A stretch of DNA of 64,000 bases from Gerris lacustris (lineage: Eukaryota; Arthropoda; Insecta; Hemiptera; Gerridae), in contig OX578280.1 of NCBI GenBank assembly GCA_951217055.1, positions 6,696,001-6,760,000 on the forward strand, read 5' to 3'. How positions within the stretch are numbered: the stretch's first letter is position 1; each line of letters opens with the position of its first letter. Below the pieces are notes generated by a model. That model ran no database searches, had not been told where the DNA came from, and worked only from the letters and a program-made list of their open reading frames with translations. A program made the position numbers and the translations under genes. Positions 24,801-31,670 of the stretch are shown piece by piece.

Positions 24801-27334
24801 TGTTAGTGTTATCAGCAATAATTGTTTCTTTGTTGTTTGTGGGTCGATTAAGGGTAACGATAAAGAAATTCAATTTTTTTAAGTTTAAAGTTTTTAATTT
24901 CCTTAATTTGTTCTAATAATAAAATTTTAAATCTTTATCAATTTACAATTATAATAATTTTATAAACCTCATGAATTTGATAGCGGGCCATCTTTTTGTA
25001 TTATATATTGAGTTGATTAATTTATTTATTTAAATATAATACTGGCCCCTTTCTCAATACAAGATTGAATATATTAATAAAATAAAAAATAGTAAGTTAT
25101 TACTGGTAATTTCTAATGCAAATACTCACTTAGTGCCAGTCTGAATTATAAATATACTTTTGCCTCGTACAGAGTCGCCGATTTCAACTAATGTTTCACG
25201 ATTGGTCTTGTGGGAGACCGAACAACACCCAAGCTTAACTCCAAGCCGACTGAAAAAAATAAGAAACAATTTAATGAACACACATCACAGTAACTTAATC
25301 ATTCAAAAAGTTAGTCTGTGAGAAAGGAGGAAGAATATTTTAAAGAGGTAAGGTGCTTTGTAAGGCCTAATGCACACAGAGCAGGCGAGAGTCGGAGGCG
25401 TGGTGTGAAACCTTATAAACATATAGCCCAATGCACACAGAGCAGGTGAGAGGTGGAGGCGCGGCGCGGGCGAGGTGCAGGCGCGGCGTGAATCTCGCTC
25501 TTCACTCATTTTGAAGAAGCATGCCTTCTGTACACCTCGCCCGCGCCTCCGGCCTCTTCTGTGTGCATTGGACCGTTTAACTCGCCTCTTCCACGCTTCG
25601 CCTGCACCGCTCGCCTTTTCTGTGTGCATTGGGCCTAAGAACAAGGAGAGATCACTTCAGGATCAAGACGGCTAGATTACATTTAAAATGGCTTACTTGT
25701 AGGATATTGTGCCCTAGTGATTAACAAAGATGAAGGTGAAATATAGTGAAGACTAAGGTCTATCCTGGTCTAGCACCAAAGAGCCTAAAGCTCATATTTT
25801 TATAAAGATAGGAATGGGAGTGTCGGGTCAGTACTGTGCTTTGATAATAAATAAATCAAGTGTTTTCTAGCTGGTTTTAACCATTTAGAGTTGTATCTTA
25901 ACTCGATAATGAATCTTACAATCTAAAGAGACATACCTAACTCATTACTGGAAATGATGAAGTTTGAAATTAGAGTTATTTCTACTTTGACCCAACCAAA
26001 GAAATATGATTGGGGTCTTAACTGGACATTGTCAGCTTAAGAGACATCTGGCTTTATTAAAGATTGAAGAGGATCCCACATGTCCAGTGTGTGGCGAAGA
26101 AGAGGAAACAGCCTACCACTTTGTGGGAGCCTGCGGAGAAAATGTGAGACTACGCTTTCATATTTTAGGAGCGGGAAAGATCAGGGAAGAGGAACTTGTC
26201 ACACTTAAGTGGCAGGATATCCTCTCTTTAACTCTCCTTCGTATGTATCTCCAAACTAGGAGACTTGAGGGCAAGACTGAAGTGGTTCGATGGGCATGAA
26301 AACCAGGGGTTGGCAAACAGGACCCGAGTGCGGTCTAGTTGCTAGGCTTGGCCTCCACGCCCCCGTCCTACAAGAACAATTTCTACTTTTATTTAGGGTT
26401 GATCCAGCTAAAGTGGATTTAAAATATTAAAATATAATGTTCTTTCTGTAGCTCTTTACTATAGAGTTGATGGTCTAAAGTATAGTATAGGTATTTATTC
26501 TGCACATATCTAAAGATATGGTTAACTACAAGAAGAATATCATCCCTCCTTTGTGTAGAATTGATAACATCTATTTGTCCAATTCAGTGTGTATCTAACG
26601 CAGTGTACATTATCACTTGCGATTGATAAAAACATCAATTCATCACTTCAATTAATCTTACAATAACCGTAATTGCTTTAATATATTTCAAGGGCAGACA
26701 TACACTCTTTAGATGCTTATATAATTTTTAAATAAGATTTGAAAGGTTACACATATTAACAGGTTAATTATCATCAATAAAGGAACATACATTATATTTA
26801 CTTAAGTTAAACCGATATAATTCTTAAAATAAAGAAATAGTTCACACTATTATTAGGAACGTTTACAAAAGAGTAAAGGGACGGGATGGGGTAAAGAGAT
26901 AAGTGGGAAAGATACAAATATTTATGTATTTTCACAACAAAATACATATAGAGAACATAAAACAATTTTCCATCAAAATTTTTATTTGGATTTCATACTA
27001 TGAGTGAAGAATAGGTATATAGAATTATTATGTATCTTTAACTCGAACAAACTTCTTCGAGAAAAACTAGTTTGTAAACGGTTGACTTACATAAACCTGT
27101 AATAATTTTTTCCCCTTCCTTATTTTTGGAGAAATACTTCGATAAAATATTTCTTAAAAATTATATCAGGAGAATTAAATGGTGTATAAATACGTTTCTA
27201 CGCCACCATTTCAAGAGGACGGTAATTTTCTAATAAATTATATTTCGTTACCTAGCTATGAGGTTTGCCAGTTCTGGATGAGAATTTCCATTAATGATCA
27301 TAATATCCGAAGAACCTGGTAATGTTTGCGCCAT
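12709..27334 (-). CDS. PRPSAP: PRPP synthetase-associated protein, complete gene of eight coding exons
   Basis: The joined exons give 358 codons with every phase consistent and GT-AG at all seven introns; human PRPSAP1 and PRPSAP2 are 356 and 369 residues. The product is a catalytically inactive relative of ribose-phosphate pyrophosphokinase. It binds and tempers the PRPP synthetase complex in the cytosol, limiting the precursor of purine, pyrimidine and NAD synthesis. PAP-type signatures over PRPS are: [17 protein letters not shown] after the first domain; an extra Pro/Gly-rich insert (residues about 214-243) between the VDGR text and [11 protein letters not shown]; and [10 protein letters not shown] (258-267) where catalytic enzymes have a Thr/Gly-rich PRPP loop. 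The C-terminal [17 protein letters not shown] is strongly conserved. The start ATG has A at -3 and G at +4. Intron 3 (16725-24481) is swollen to 7.8 kb by transposons. Confidence 0.93.
12950..13132. mobile_element. PRPSAP: MITE with TACCGTATTGC ends, in PRPSAP intron 7
   Basis: The left end TACCGTATTGCTTCGAATAT and the right end ATATTCGAAGCAATACGGTA are perfect 20-bp inverted repeats. The pairing continues through AAGACGC/GCGTCTT. The element is 183 bp with TA at the borders and no coding frame. Confidence 0.7.
13276..13735. repeat. Composite tRNA-derived SINE/foldback repeat, copy 1
   Basis: A foldback (GGTAGTATTCTTACTACGG at about 13283, complement at about 13396) is combined with two facing tRNA-like segments. 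One is reverse (CCAGCACCGGGACTTGAACC, 13358-13377) and one forward (13603-13676). A sister copy is at about 53277-53800. It lies in PRPSAP intron 7. Confidence 0.6.
13603..13676 (+). repeat. tRNA-like SINE head
   Basis: The acceptor strands CCAGTAT and GTGCTGG pair over 7 bp with wobbles. The D-arm GCTCAGTTGGTAAGAGC is intact, and the B box is GTTCAAGTC. The anticodon loop would be 9 nt instead of 7 and the T stem is poor. It is therefore a retroposed tRNA-like sequence, not a tRNA gene. Confidence 0.55.
13736..14475. other. Remainder of PRPSAP intron 7
   Basis: No exon or RNA gene is seen. The text near 14255-14330 (GGTGATAGTTGA..CAACTATCACC) is a short inverted repeat ending near GGGGCTTAA, possibly one end of another MITE. 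Confidence 0.4.
14476..14622 (-). CDS. PRPSAP: PRPSAP exon 7
   Basis: It has 49 codons, phase 0 at both ends. It encodes residues 258-306: [20 protein letters not shown], the degenerate PRPP-binding region, then [16 protein letters not shown]. Confidence 0.93.
14707..14839 (-). CDS. PRPSAP: PRPSAP exon 6
   Basis: One base completes Arg213, then 44 codons follow. It encodes the PAP-specific insert ([19 protein letters not shown] and on) and [15 protein letters not shown]. The donor is GTAAGT. Confidence 0.93.
14973..15124 (-). CDS. PRPSAP: PRPSAP exon 5
   Basis: It has 50 codons plus two bases. It encodes residues 163-212, with [20 protein letters not shown] and [14 protein letters not shown]. 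In catalytic PRPS the GGAKR text stands where GSANK is here. Confidence 0.93.
15905..15940 (-). repeat. Hairpin motif copy
   Basis: On the minus strand: GGCCTGAAGAT, stem GTCTC, loop, stem GGGAT, then GAAATGTAGCC. The outer GGC/GCC and the inner five pairs are kept, with two G-U pairs. Confidence 0.55.
16170..16430. repeat. Conserved repeat cassette with facing hairpins
   Basis: Words such as CTTTCACGGGTAGACTCG, TTTTCCGGTGAAATCC and CTTCAACC..GGTTGAAG occur in a facing arrangement. Two hairpin-motif-like texts sit on opposite strands: 16249-16288 on minus and 16341-16373 on plus. A minus-strand frame at 16154-16336 (60 codons) may be the decayed C-terminus of a retroelement protein, possibly Penelope-like. 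I cannot confirm that. Confidence 0.4.
16341..16373 (+). repeat. Hairpin motif copy (best example)
   Basis: The order is CTGAAGAT, stem GCTTCC, loop AGTAGT, stem GGAAGC, then GAAACC. The six-pair stem is perfect. Confidence 0.6.
16552..16724 (-). CDS. PRPSAP: PRPSAP exon 4
   Basis: Two bases complete Cys105, then 57 codons follow. It encodes residues 106-162, including [16 protein letters not shown] and [15 protein letters not shown], the most conserved block shared with PRPP synthetases. Confidence 0.94.
17293..18001 (-). other. 3' untranslated region of the RTE LINE
   Basis: AT-rich sequence between the ORF2 stop and the tail, with a (TACA)n-like stretch at about 17838-17885. A CCTTTGGCCG text near 17423 is the only GC-rich part. 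Confidence 0.6.
18002..20900 (-). pseudogene. RTE ORF2: endonuclease-reverse transcriptase with one frameshift
   Basis: The apurinic-type endonuclease is first, with [13 protein letters not shown], then GLCEVKRDE and [12 protein letters not shown] and the SDHRPV box near the end. The reverse transcriptase follows, with [37 protein letters not shown] and a catalytic FVDDI box where FADDI is usual in the RTE clade. The C-terminus [16 protein letters not shown] and [13 protein letters not shown] is the classical RTE tail. The frame breaks near 19101-19107, just before VDFRKAFDS, by what looks like one extra base. The ORF has no upstream ATG; it continues in frame directly after the ORF1 TAG. Confidence 0.85.
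20901..21602 (-). CDS. RTE LINE ORF1, coiled-coil nucleic-acid-binding protein
   Basis: It has 233 codons. Residues about 1-60 are a heptad-rich coiled coil ([19 protein letters not shown]). This is followed by an L1-ORF1p-like RNA-binding fold with [23 protein letters not shown] and [17 protein letters not shown], and a basic C-terminus. Such proteins coat LINE RNA and act as chaperones in the RNP. It ends at TAG (20901-20903), and the same frame stays open into ORF2. Confidence 0.8.
   Translation of the reverse strand: MQVEQFNSILLKFDELSKELRGCTNEIKGELITIKKELNEHSEKIKQQEKRTSIAERESRKRNLIIHGISELKPERYTDLETKVLNMFKDRMGLSLEERDIDHIKRLGKYEYNNRPICVSLVTYKMKIEIINKKRSLKGTDIFLDEDFSKEVREKRKLLLPELLEARKAGKFAIIKYDQLIVKDMNVKESGNIRQKRSLETSPKEKIHNRTKKINIANEMTSEQNKNGKPGTA
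22434..23960. mobile_element. hAT-type non-autonomous element with perfect 8-bp duplication
   Basis: The ends TAGTGATGTGGGCCGGGTAT and TACCCAGGTATTTTACATCA followed by CTA share TAGTGATGT inverted ends. The flanks are an exact 8-bp duplication, TGCGTGAC (22426-22433 and 23961-23968). Both ends are rich in GGGTATTTACCC words. It inserted into repeat X and itself carries the foldback MITE at 23061-23711. There is no transposase frame. Confidence 0.8.
23061..23711. mobile_element. Foldback MITE family F, copy 2
   Basis: It begins AGTCCAGGAGATGGAGTGC and ends at CTATCTCCTCAACTAT. The inverted halves match copies at 7662-8235 and 29052-29629. A block of about 120 bp (TTTGTTTATTTTATTTTATT onwards, near 23517-23636) is inserted in the right arm and may be a further nested element. 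Confidence 0.7.
24482..24591 (-). CDS. PRPSAP: PRPSAP exon 3
   Basis: One base completes Lys68, then 36 codons and one base follow. It encodes [20 protein letters not shown] and [13 protein letters not shown], with the donor GTAAGA. Confidence 0.93.
24592..25129. other. PRPSAP intron 2, nothing recognised
   Basis: AT-rich. Frames of 67-82 codons at 24634-24916 are not recognisable and lack splice or codon evidence. Confidence 0.5.
25130..25249 (-). CDS. PRPSAP: PRPSAP exon 2
   Basis: One base completes Ser28, then 39 codons plus two bases follow. It encodes [20 protein letters not shown] and [16 protein letters not shown], the N-terminal domain strand shared with PRPP synthetases. Confidence 0.92.
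25364..25635. mobile_element. Harbinger-type foldback MITE in PRPSAP intron 1
   Basis: The ends GGCCTAATGCACACAGA and TCTGTGTGCATTGGGCC are inverted repeats flanked by TAA on both sides (25361-25363 and 25636-25638). That matches the 3-bp TWA duplication of PIF/Harbinger elements. The interior is GC-rich and largely palindromic, in contrast to its surroundings. Confidence 0.65.
26006..26299 (+). pseudogene. C-terminal fragment of a LINE RNase H/zinc-knuckle region
   Basis: The open frame reads [15 protein letters not shown], then [18 protein letters not shown], then RFHILG. This is the standard end of R1/I/Jockey-group LINE proteins, with a CCHC-type knuckle. Everything upstream is missing, so it is a dead 5'-truncated relic in PRPSAP intron 1. 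Confidence 0.75.
26304..26325 (+). repeat. Possible hAT element end
   Basis: CAGGGGTTGGCAAACAGGAC is a very common hAT terminal sequence. I could not find the partner end or a duplication, so it may be a solo relic. Confidence 0.35.
26330..27251. other. Rest of PRPSAP intron 1, nothing recognised
   Basis: AT-rich, without visible exon, RNA gene or transposon border. Confidence 0.5.
27252..27334 (-). CDS. PRPSAP: PRPSAP exon 1, start codon
   Basis: It has 27 codons plus two bases: [20 protein letters not shown] and on. The start context is GCGAAGATGG. The N-terminus is slightly shorter than in the vertebrate paralogues. An upstream non-coding exon cannot be excluded. Confidence 0.88.
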
Positions 27335-27960
27335 CTTCGCCGTTTTAAAAACCTACGAACAACCCTTAAAAAATTATAATAGTTGAAAATATAATTAATT
27401 CTCAAAGGAAAGTTTTAACATGATTGAAGAAAAACAGTGCGAGTGATAAATTTCTGAGACAGAGACAGATGAGAAAAAAAAATGGGGGCCCCGGGGCTGC
27501 GCTTATTTATTTTTTTATACACTCGACTACTCGACAACACTGCTTTAGGTCATTCACGTAATTAACTGCAGCGCTCCTATCGACCACATTTCTAACTACT
27601 ATATTTGATTGATTTAATTTTAAAAATTATTATCATTAGCTAGCAATCATGTTAACATTCAAAACAAACGTAAAATTTAGAATATATTTACTGCTTTAAG
27701 TTGGTATATTCTTTATTAAACTATATGAATTACCCTACTCCAAAAATTTAATGGAATATTATGGGATAAGTTTATAAAATCGATCTTTAGTGGTTATTAA
27801 ATATAATTATAATTAATTCTGACTTGAATATAACACGCAGGTTGTTTAATCTAAAAATAATATGTAATTGTGTAACCACAATATAAATGTAACTAACAAT
27901 CTGGTTATTTGAACAAGATTGTAATTTGTATTTATTTTGTGGTTACAAAATTTTATTATA
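27335..27960. other. 5' flank of PRPSAP
   Basis: Must hold the PRPSAP promoter. No TATA box at a convincing distance was found. The only GC-rich spot is GGGGGCCCCGGGGCTGCGC at about 27483-27501. Confidence 0.4.
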
Positions 27961-28215
27961 CAGGGTGGTCCAAAAGTCTCTCTTTTATACCTTTGCCTCG
28001 CTATAGGGGGCAAACTATTGGAGATGAAAAAAATAGTTTAAGTAGAAGTTTATCATTTTTCACTGTAGAATCCAAATATGCTATTAATAATATACATTCC
28101 AATTTGAAATTTTCAAGTTGGGTGGCCTGGGGGCAAAGTGGGTGGTTGCTCCCAGCCCTGTCCGACTCCCTGGGGTGGGGGTTTGACCAAGTTTGCCCGA
28201 TGGCAACGCTCCATC
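27961..28215. mobile_element. Repeat family T (CAGGGTGGTCC ends), partial copy
   Basis: It starts CAGGGTGGTCCAAAAG after a TA and runs through the block TTGGATTCTACGGTG-like / GCATGAAAAC-like text shared with 31021-35788 and 39894-42368. The ends and TA borders suggest a Tc1/mariner-type foldback element. This copy lacks a clear right end. Confidence 0.5.
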
Positions 28216-28860
28216 TCGCGGTCACGGAATAAAGTGGAACTATAGAGGAAAAAAACTGACGTGATTCTGATTCTACCAACGGTCATTTTGTTTATACTCG
28301 ATTGACGGTGTACGTAACAGTTCTTCTCTCTTTCACACTTTCACATGGTGTTTTGAGCTCTTTCTCTAAAGTTTTACGTTAACGCTCTTTTCTTCATAAC
28401 GTTTTTGTTTGTTTGATAATGGGTTTTGTGATTTTTTTGGCAGTTCAAGTAAAGAAGAAAGAAGAAATGCTTTGGTTGGCCTAAGGTTAAAGCAGAAGGT
28501 TCGTTATAATTTTTATATAATATTATAACTCTAAAACTTAAATATTTATGAATCTTGATTATTATTATAACTTTGTTCAAGGCTTGTTTGGTAGAAATGT
28601 AGGGGGAAGCCTTACTCTAACGTATTTTTTGACAAATAAGTATCAACTCTCCTATGTTCAAATTACTCATGTATAATCTCTACACAAATGTACTGTTTGA
28701 CAAAGGGATATAGTCTCTGAAGTGTATAAATCAAGCCAAATTGTGCCGCCAAAAGATTCTCGACCGTATCATCTATAATTCGCCCATGTAGATTATATAA
28801 TAACAACCATACTCACTACTTCCATTCAAACCGTACTTGATATTGTGGTATTTTTTTCAG
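28216..28860. other. Intergenic stretch, nothing firm
   Basis: A segment at about 28445-28499 is bordered by GCAG and by GGTTCG and is purine-rich, but its frame does not join the candidate exon at 28861. Confidence 0.35.
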
Positions 28861-29007
28861 ACGAGACATATGGGAAAAGTTCTGCAAGAATCTTAAGTTG
28901 GAGAAGTTGAAGAAGCACTGTGGATGGAAGCAGGTCTAAACACTTTTACATGACAACAAATCCTATTCCGACATTGGAACCTCCTACATCAACTTTGGTC
29001 ACATTAG
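28861..29007 (+). pseudogene. Possible decayed host exon
   Basis: The sequence lies between a polypyrimidine-CAG acceptor and a strong donor (TTAG|GTGAGT). One frame reads like protein, DIWEKFCKNLKLEKLKKHCG, then hits TAA, then continues YSDIGTSYINFGHI. The residual two bases fit the candidate exon at 30232. I do not recognise the family. The internal stop argues for a pseudogene, a wrong frame or a non-coding exon. Confidence 0.25.
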
Positions 29008-29051
29008 GTGAGTACATTAAGCACTTTTTTCTTTATAATGTGAATCCTAAC

Positions 29052-29629
29052 AGTCCAGGAGATAGCGTGCAAAAAAAGTGTCTGACTAACATCAAGCTAG
29101 AATTTTGTGAATAAGTAAATGTTTTGGTGCCTTTTAAGAATATGCGGTCAGCTAAGTTCGTCTGCGGGACATAGCTTCAAATAGGCATTTGAAAAATTCA
29201 AACCGGTGGAGAGTGGCCATGTCCCGCTCTTTATGGTGGATAATGTGATTTTCATTATCCTGAGAACAAACTTAGTTAGTAGACCAAAAATAAAGTTAAT
29301 GATAGTTTGTCGCTTAATAGGTTAGTTAGTCTAAAACTACTCCAAATCATAGAGGTAACCTATTAAGTGACAAACTACTATCAGTTTAATTTTTGGTTAA
29401 CTAAATAAGTAAGTACTCAGGATCATGAAAATCGCATTTTCTACCAAAAAGGGCGGGACATTGCCGCTCTCTACCTGTTAGTTTTTTTCAAATGCCTATC
29501 CCCAAGCTATGTCCCGCAGACAAACTTAGCCGACCAGATATTCTTAAAAGGCACCAAAACATCTACTTATACACAAAATTCTAGCTTGATGTTAGTCGAG
29601 ACACTTTTTTTTATGCTATCTCCTGGACT
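29052..29629. mobile_element. Foldback MITE family F, copy 3
   Basis: The ends are AGTCCAGGAGATAGCGTGC and TATCTCCTGGACT. The arms of about 270 bp are inverted. It is the best-preserved end pair of the three copies. Confidence 0.75.
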
Positions 29630-30231
29630 ATAATAAAACTTAATGTTCATACTTTTAATTGAAATTTCCTTGTACTTTTGTAAATTTCTATTGCTTGAAA
29701 TATTTTTTGTAAGTCTATTGGTGCTATATATACATTTATACACACAGTGTGTCGTCCATGGAGTAAGTGCACCTAGGGTGTCACTAAAACATTTCGAGTT
29801 GAAATTTGAGCTTCTAGGCATCAGCCCTACTTGGTCTTAAACTAACAAGTTGGAAAAATTAGTCCAATTAATTAATATACAGGGTGTTTTTTCTATGAAT
29901 TTACAAATATGTTAAGAGTGAAGTACCCTTGTCTTTAAAAATATCAAAAATATTTACTTAAAAGAGTTGTTCAAAATTAAAAGTTATGACACATTGTCAA
30001 TTTTCAATTTCATAAAAAGTCCTGATTGTCTATGCTTTGAATCCAAGGAGATTACAAAAACAAACAAGGAAAATTAAATCTTAATGAGTAAGAATGTGTC
30101 CTACGCCAGGTGTAATTGAAAAATTCAATTTTTTTTGAGAAAATAGCTTCATTTTTTTATTTCACTTTTTATGTCATCTATTTATATAGGTATATATATA
30201 TATAATATATATATATTTTTTTTTTTTTCAG
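29630..30231. other. Intergenic stretch with a TA microsatellite
   Basis: A CAGGGTGTTTTTTCTATG text after TA at 29879 looks like a transposon end without a partner. A (TA)n tract lies at about 30189-30215. There is no gene. Confidence 0.4.
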
Positions 30232-30274
30232 ATGGATGTTTGAACCTACTGCAGAGGAGCTTCAAACCCTGTAA
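30232..30274 (+). pseudogene. Possible terminal exon joined to 28861-29007
   Basis: It is preceded by a long T tract and CAG. With the previous exon's last two bases it reads RWMFEPTAEELQTL and then TAA. It is too short to stand alone and is offered only as a partner of the candidate exon upstream. Confidence 0.22.
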
Positions 30275-31020
30275 TTTTTTCCACATGTAATCAGTCGGCC
30301 CTCACAACATATAAAACTCATTGTTAAAAACCCTTCCATATAAAAAATAAGACAAATATTCAGTAAACTACATTCACTAACCTTAAATTTCTGTAAATTA
30401 ACATTAGTTTGCATGATAAGGGTATTTTTTATTGTATTAAAACATTGTATTTAACCTTATTGTACCTTTTATGTGAATAAAACAGGCTTTTTATTTAATT
30501 CTGTTTCTATAACGTTTATATTAAATATTTCAACCCTTCCTAATATTGTTAATAAGATTTATTTTAAGAAGTTGTTTGTTTTTCTATTTAATGTAGAGAG
30601 AATGTATGAAATCCGTAACATCATAATATTATGGGATAATGAAACCTCATTTTTGAACAAAGGAAAATTTACACTTATTTTAAATTACAATTATTTTAAA
30701 ATTTGATTTGCTGAATTCATAATTATTATTATCTAATTATCCAGGTTCATTATGTAATCTAATTAATATTTCAAGGCACTGAAATATTTACATTAAATAG
30801 GTATCTTTTAAGAAGTGGATAAAAAAAGAAATGAATATTTCAATTTTGAAAAGTAAGGAGGAAAGAAATTATCTTATATGTTTGGATTTGAAATTCCCGG
30901 CTTTTTTGGCGGGCATTAGTTCCTGCGTTTTCCCCGGTGCGAGTGACAGCGCTGCTGTACTCTAATCTTGTCAAAACTTTCTTAAGAGGGGAGTCGACTA
31001 TCTCTACTATTAGATATCGA
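30275..31020. other. Intergenic stretch, nothing recognised
   Basis: AT-rich to about 30880, then a GC-richer piece of unknown repeat up to the family T block. Confidence 0.4.
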
Positions 31021-31082
31021 TGGTTGCTCCTAGTGGGCGATTGCATGAAAACTAACTTCCCTTTGCATGGTAGAGATCCCCC

Positions 31083-31246
31083 TGATATGTATCGATAGTA
31101 TGTATATCGATATATATCGAGTGATCTATTTTGTGTATGTTTTGTAAAACGATTTGTTCTAATAAATATGGCAGCTTGTCAAGTTAACTTAGTCTTTTGT
31201 GTTTGTCTCTTATTCAATTAATCTATATTGTTCCGTTTACATATTA
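31083..31246 (+). repeat. 5' LTR of the 31-kb gypsy element
   Basis: 164 bp, beginning TGATATGTATCGATAGTATG and ending GTTTACATATTA. It contains AATAAA at about 31161. It differs from the 3' LTR only at 31151 (G) versus 35618 (A). Confidence 0.92.
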
Positions 31247-31292
31247 TTGGCGACGAGGTAAATTGGTTGTTTATGTCGTATAATTTACGGTT

Positions 31293-31670
31293 ATGACGGG
31301 TAAAAACGAAGAAAAGGAGAAGTCGTCTCCTATCGTGAACTTTTCACAGTTTGACCCAGGTAAGGAGCCGATAGAAAACTTTCTTGATCGCCTTCGTTCT
31401 TATTTTAAGATAAGTGGAGTCCAGGATGTAGATAAAGTTGATTATTTATCGCTTTTGTTAGGACCAGAGCATTATGCAGTACTGAAGAACAAGGTAACCC
31501 CTAAGAAGGTCGAAGAGTGCACGTTTGAAGAATGTGTGAAACAGTTAAAAGCACATTATGCTCCGGCTTCAAGAGTCATTAGCTCTACTTTTGTTTTTCA
31601 TAATCGGAAACAAAAATGTAATGAGCCGCTAGTCGAGTTTATTACGGATTTGAAACCACTGTCAATATGA
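31293..31670 (+). pseudogene. Gag, N-terminal part, broken by a 17-bp insertion
   Basis: It has 125 codons of retrotrans-gag type: FSQFDPGKEPIENFLDRLRS, then a CTFEECVKQLKAHYAP region. The frame ends at TGA (31668-31670). That stop lies inside a 17-bp insertion (31657-31673) whose last five bases repeat the preceding GAAAC. The insertion looks like an imperfect duplication of nearby sequence. The rest of Gag continues in another frame from 31667. I read this as a recent inactivating mutation, or a programmed frameshift if other copies share it. Confidence 0.75.

Noticed and set aside
25303..25675. Arg- and Ala-rich frames of 66-113 codons on both strands
   Set aside because: Both overlap the GC-rich Harbinger-type MITE, whose palindromic content leaves frames open on either strand.
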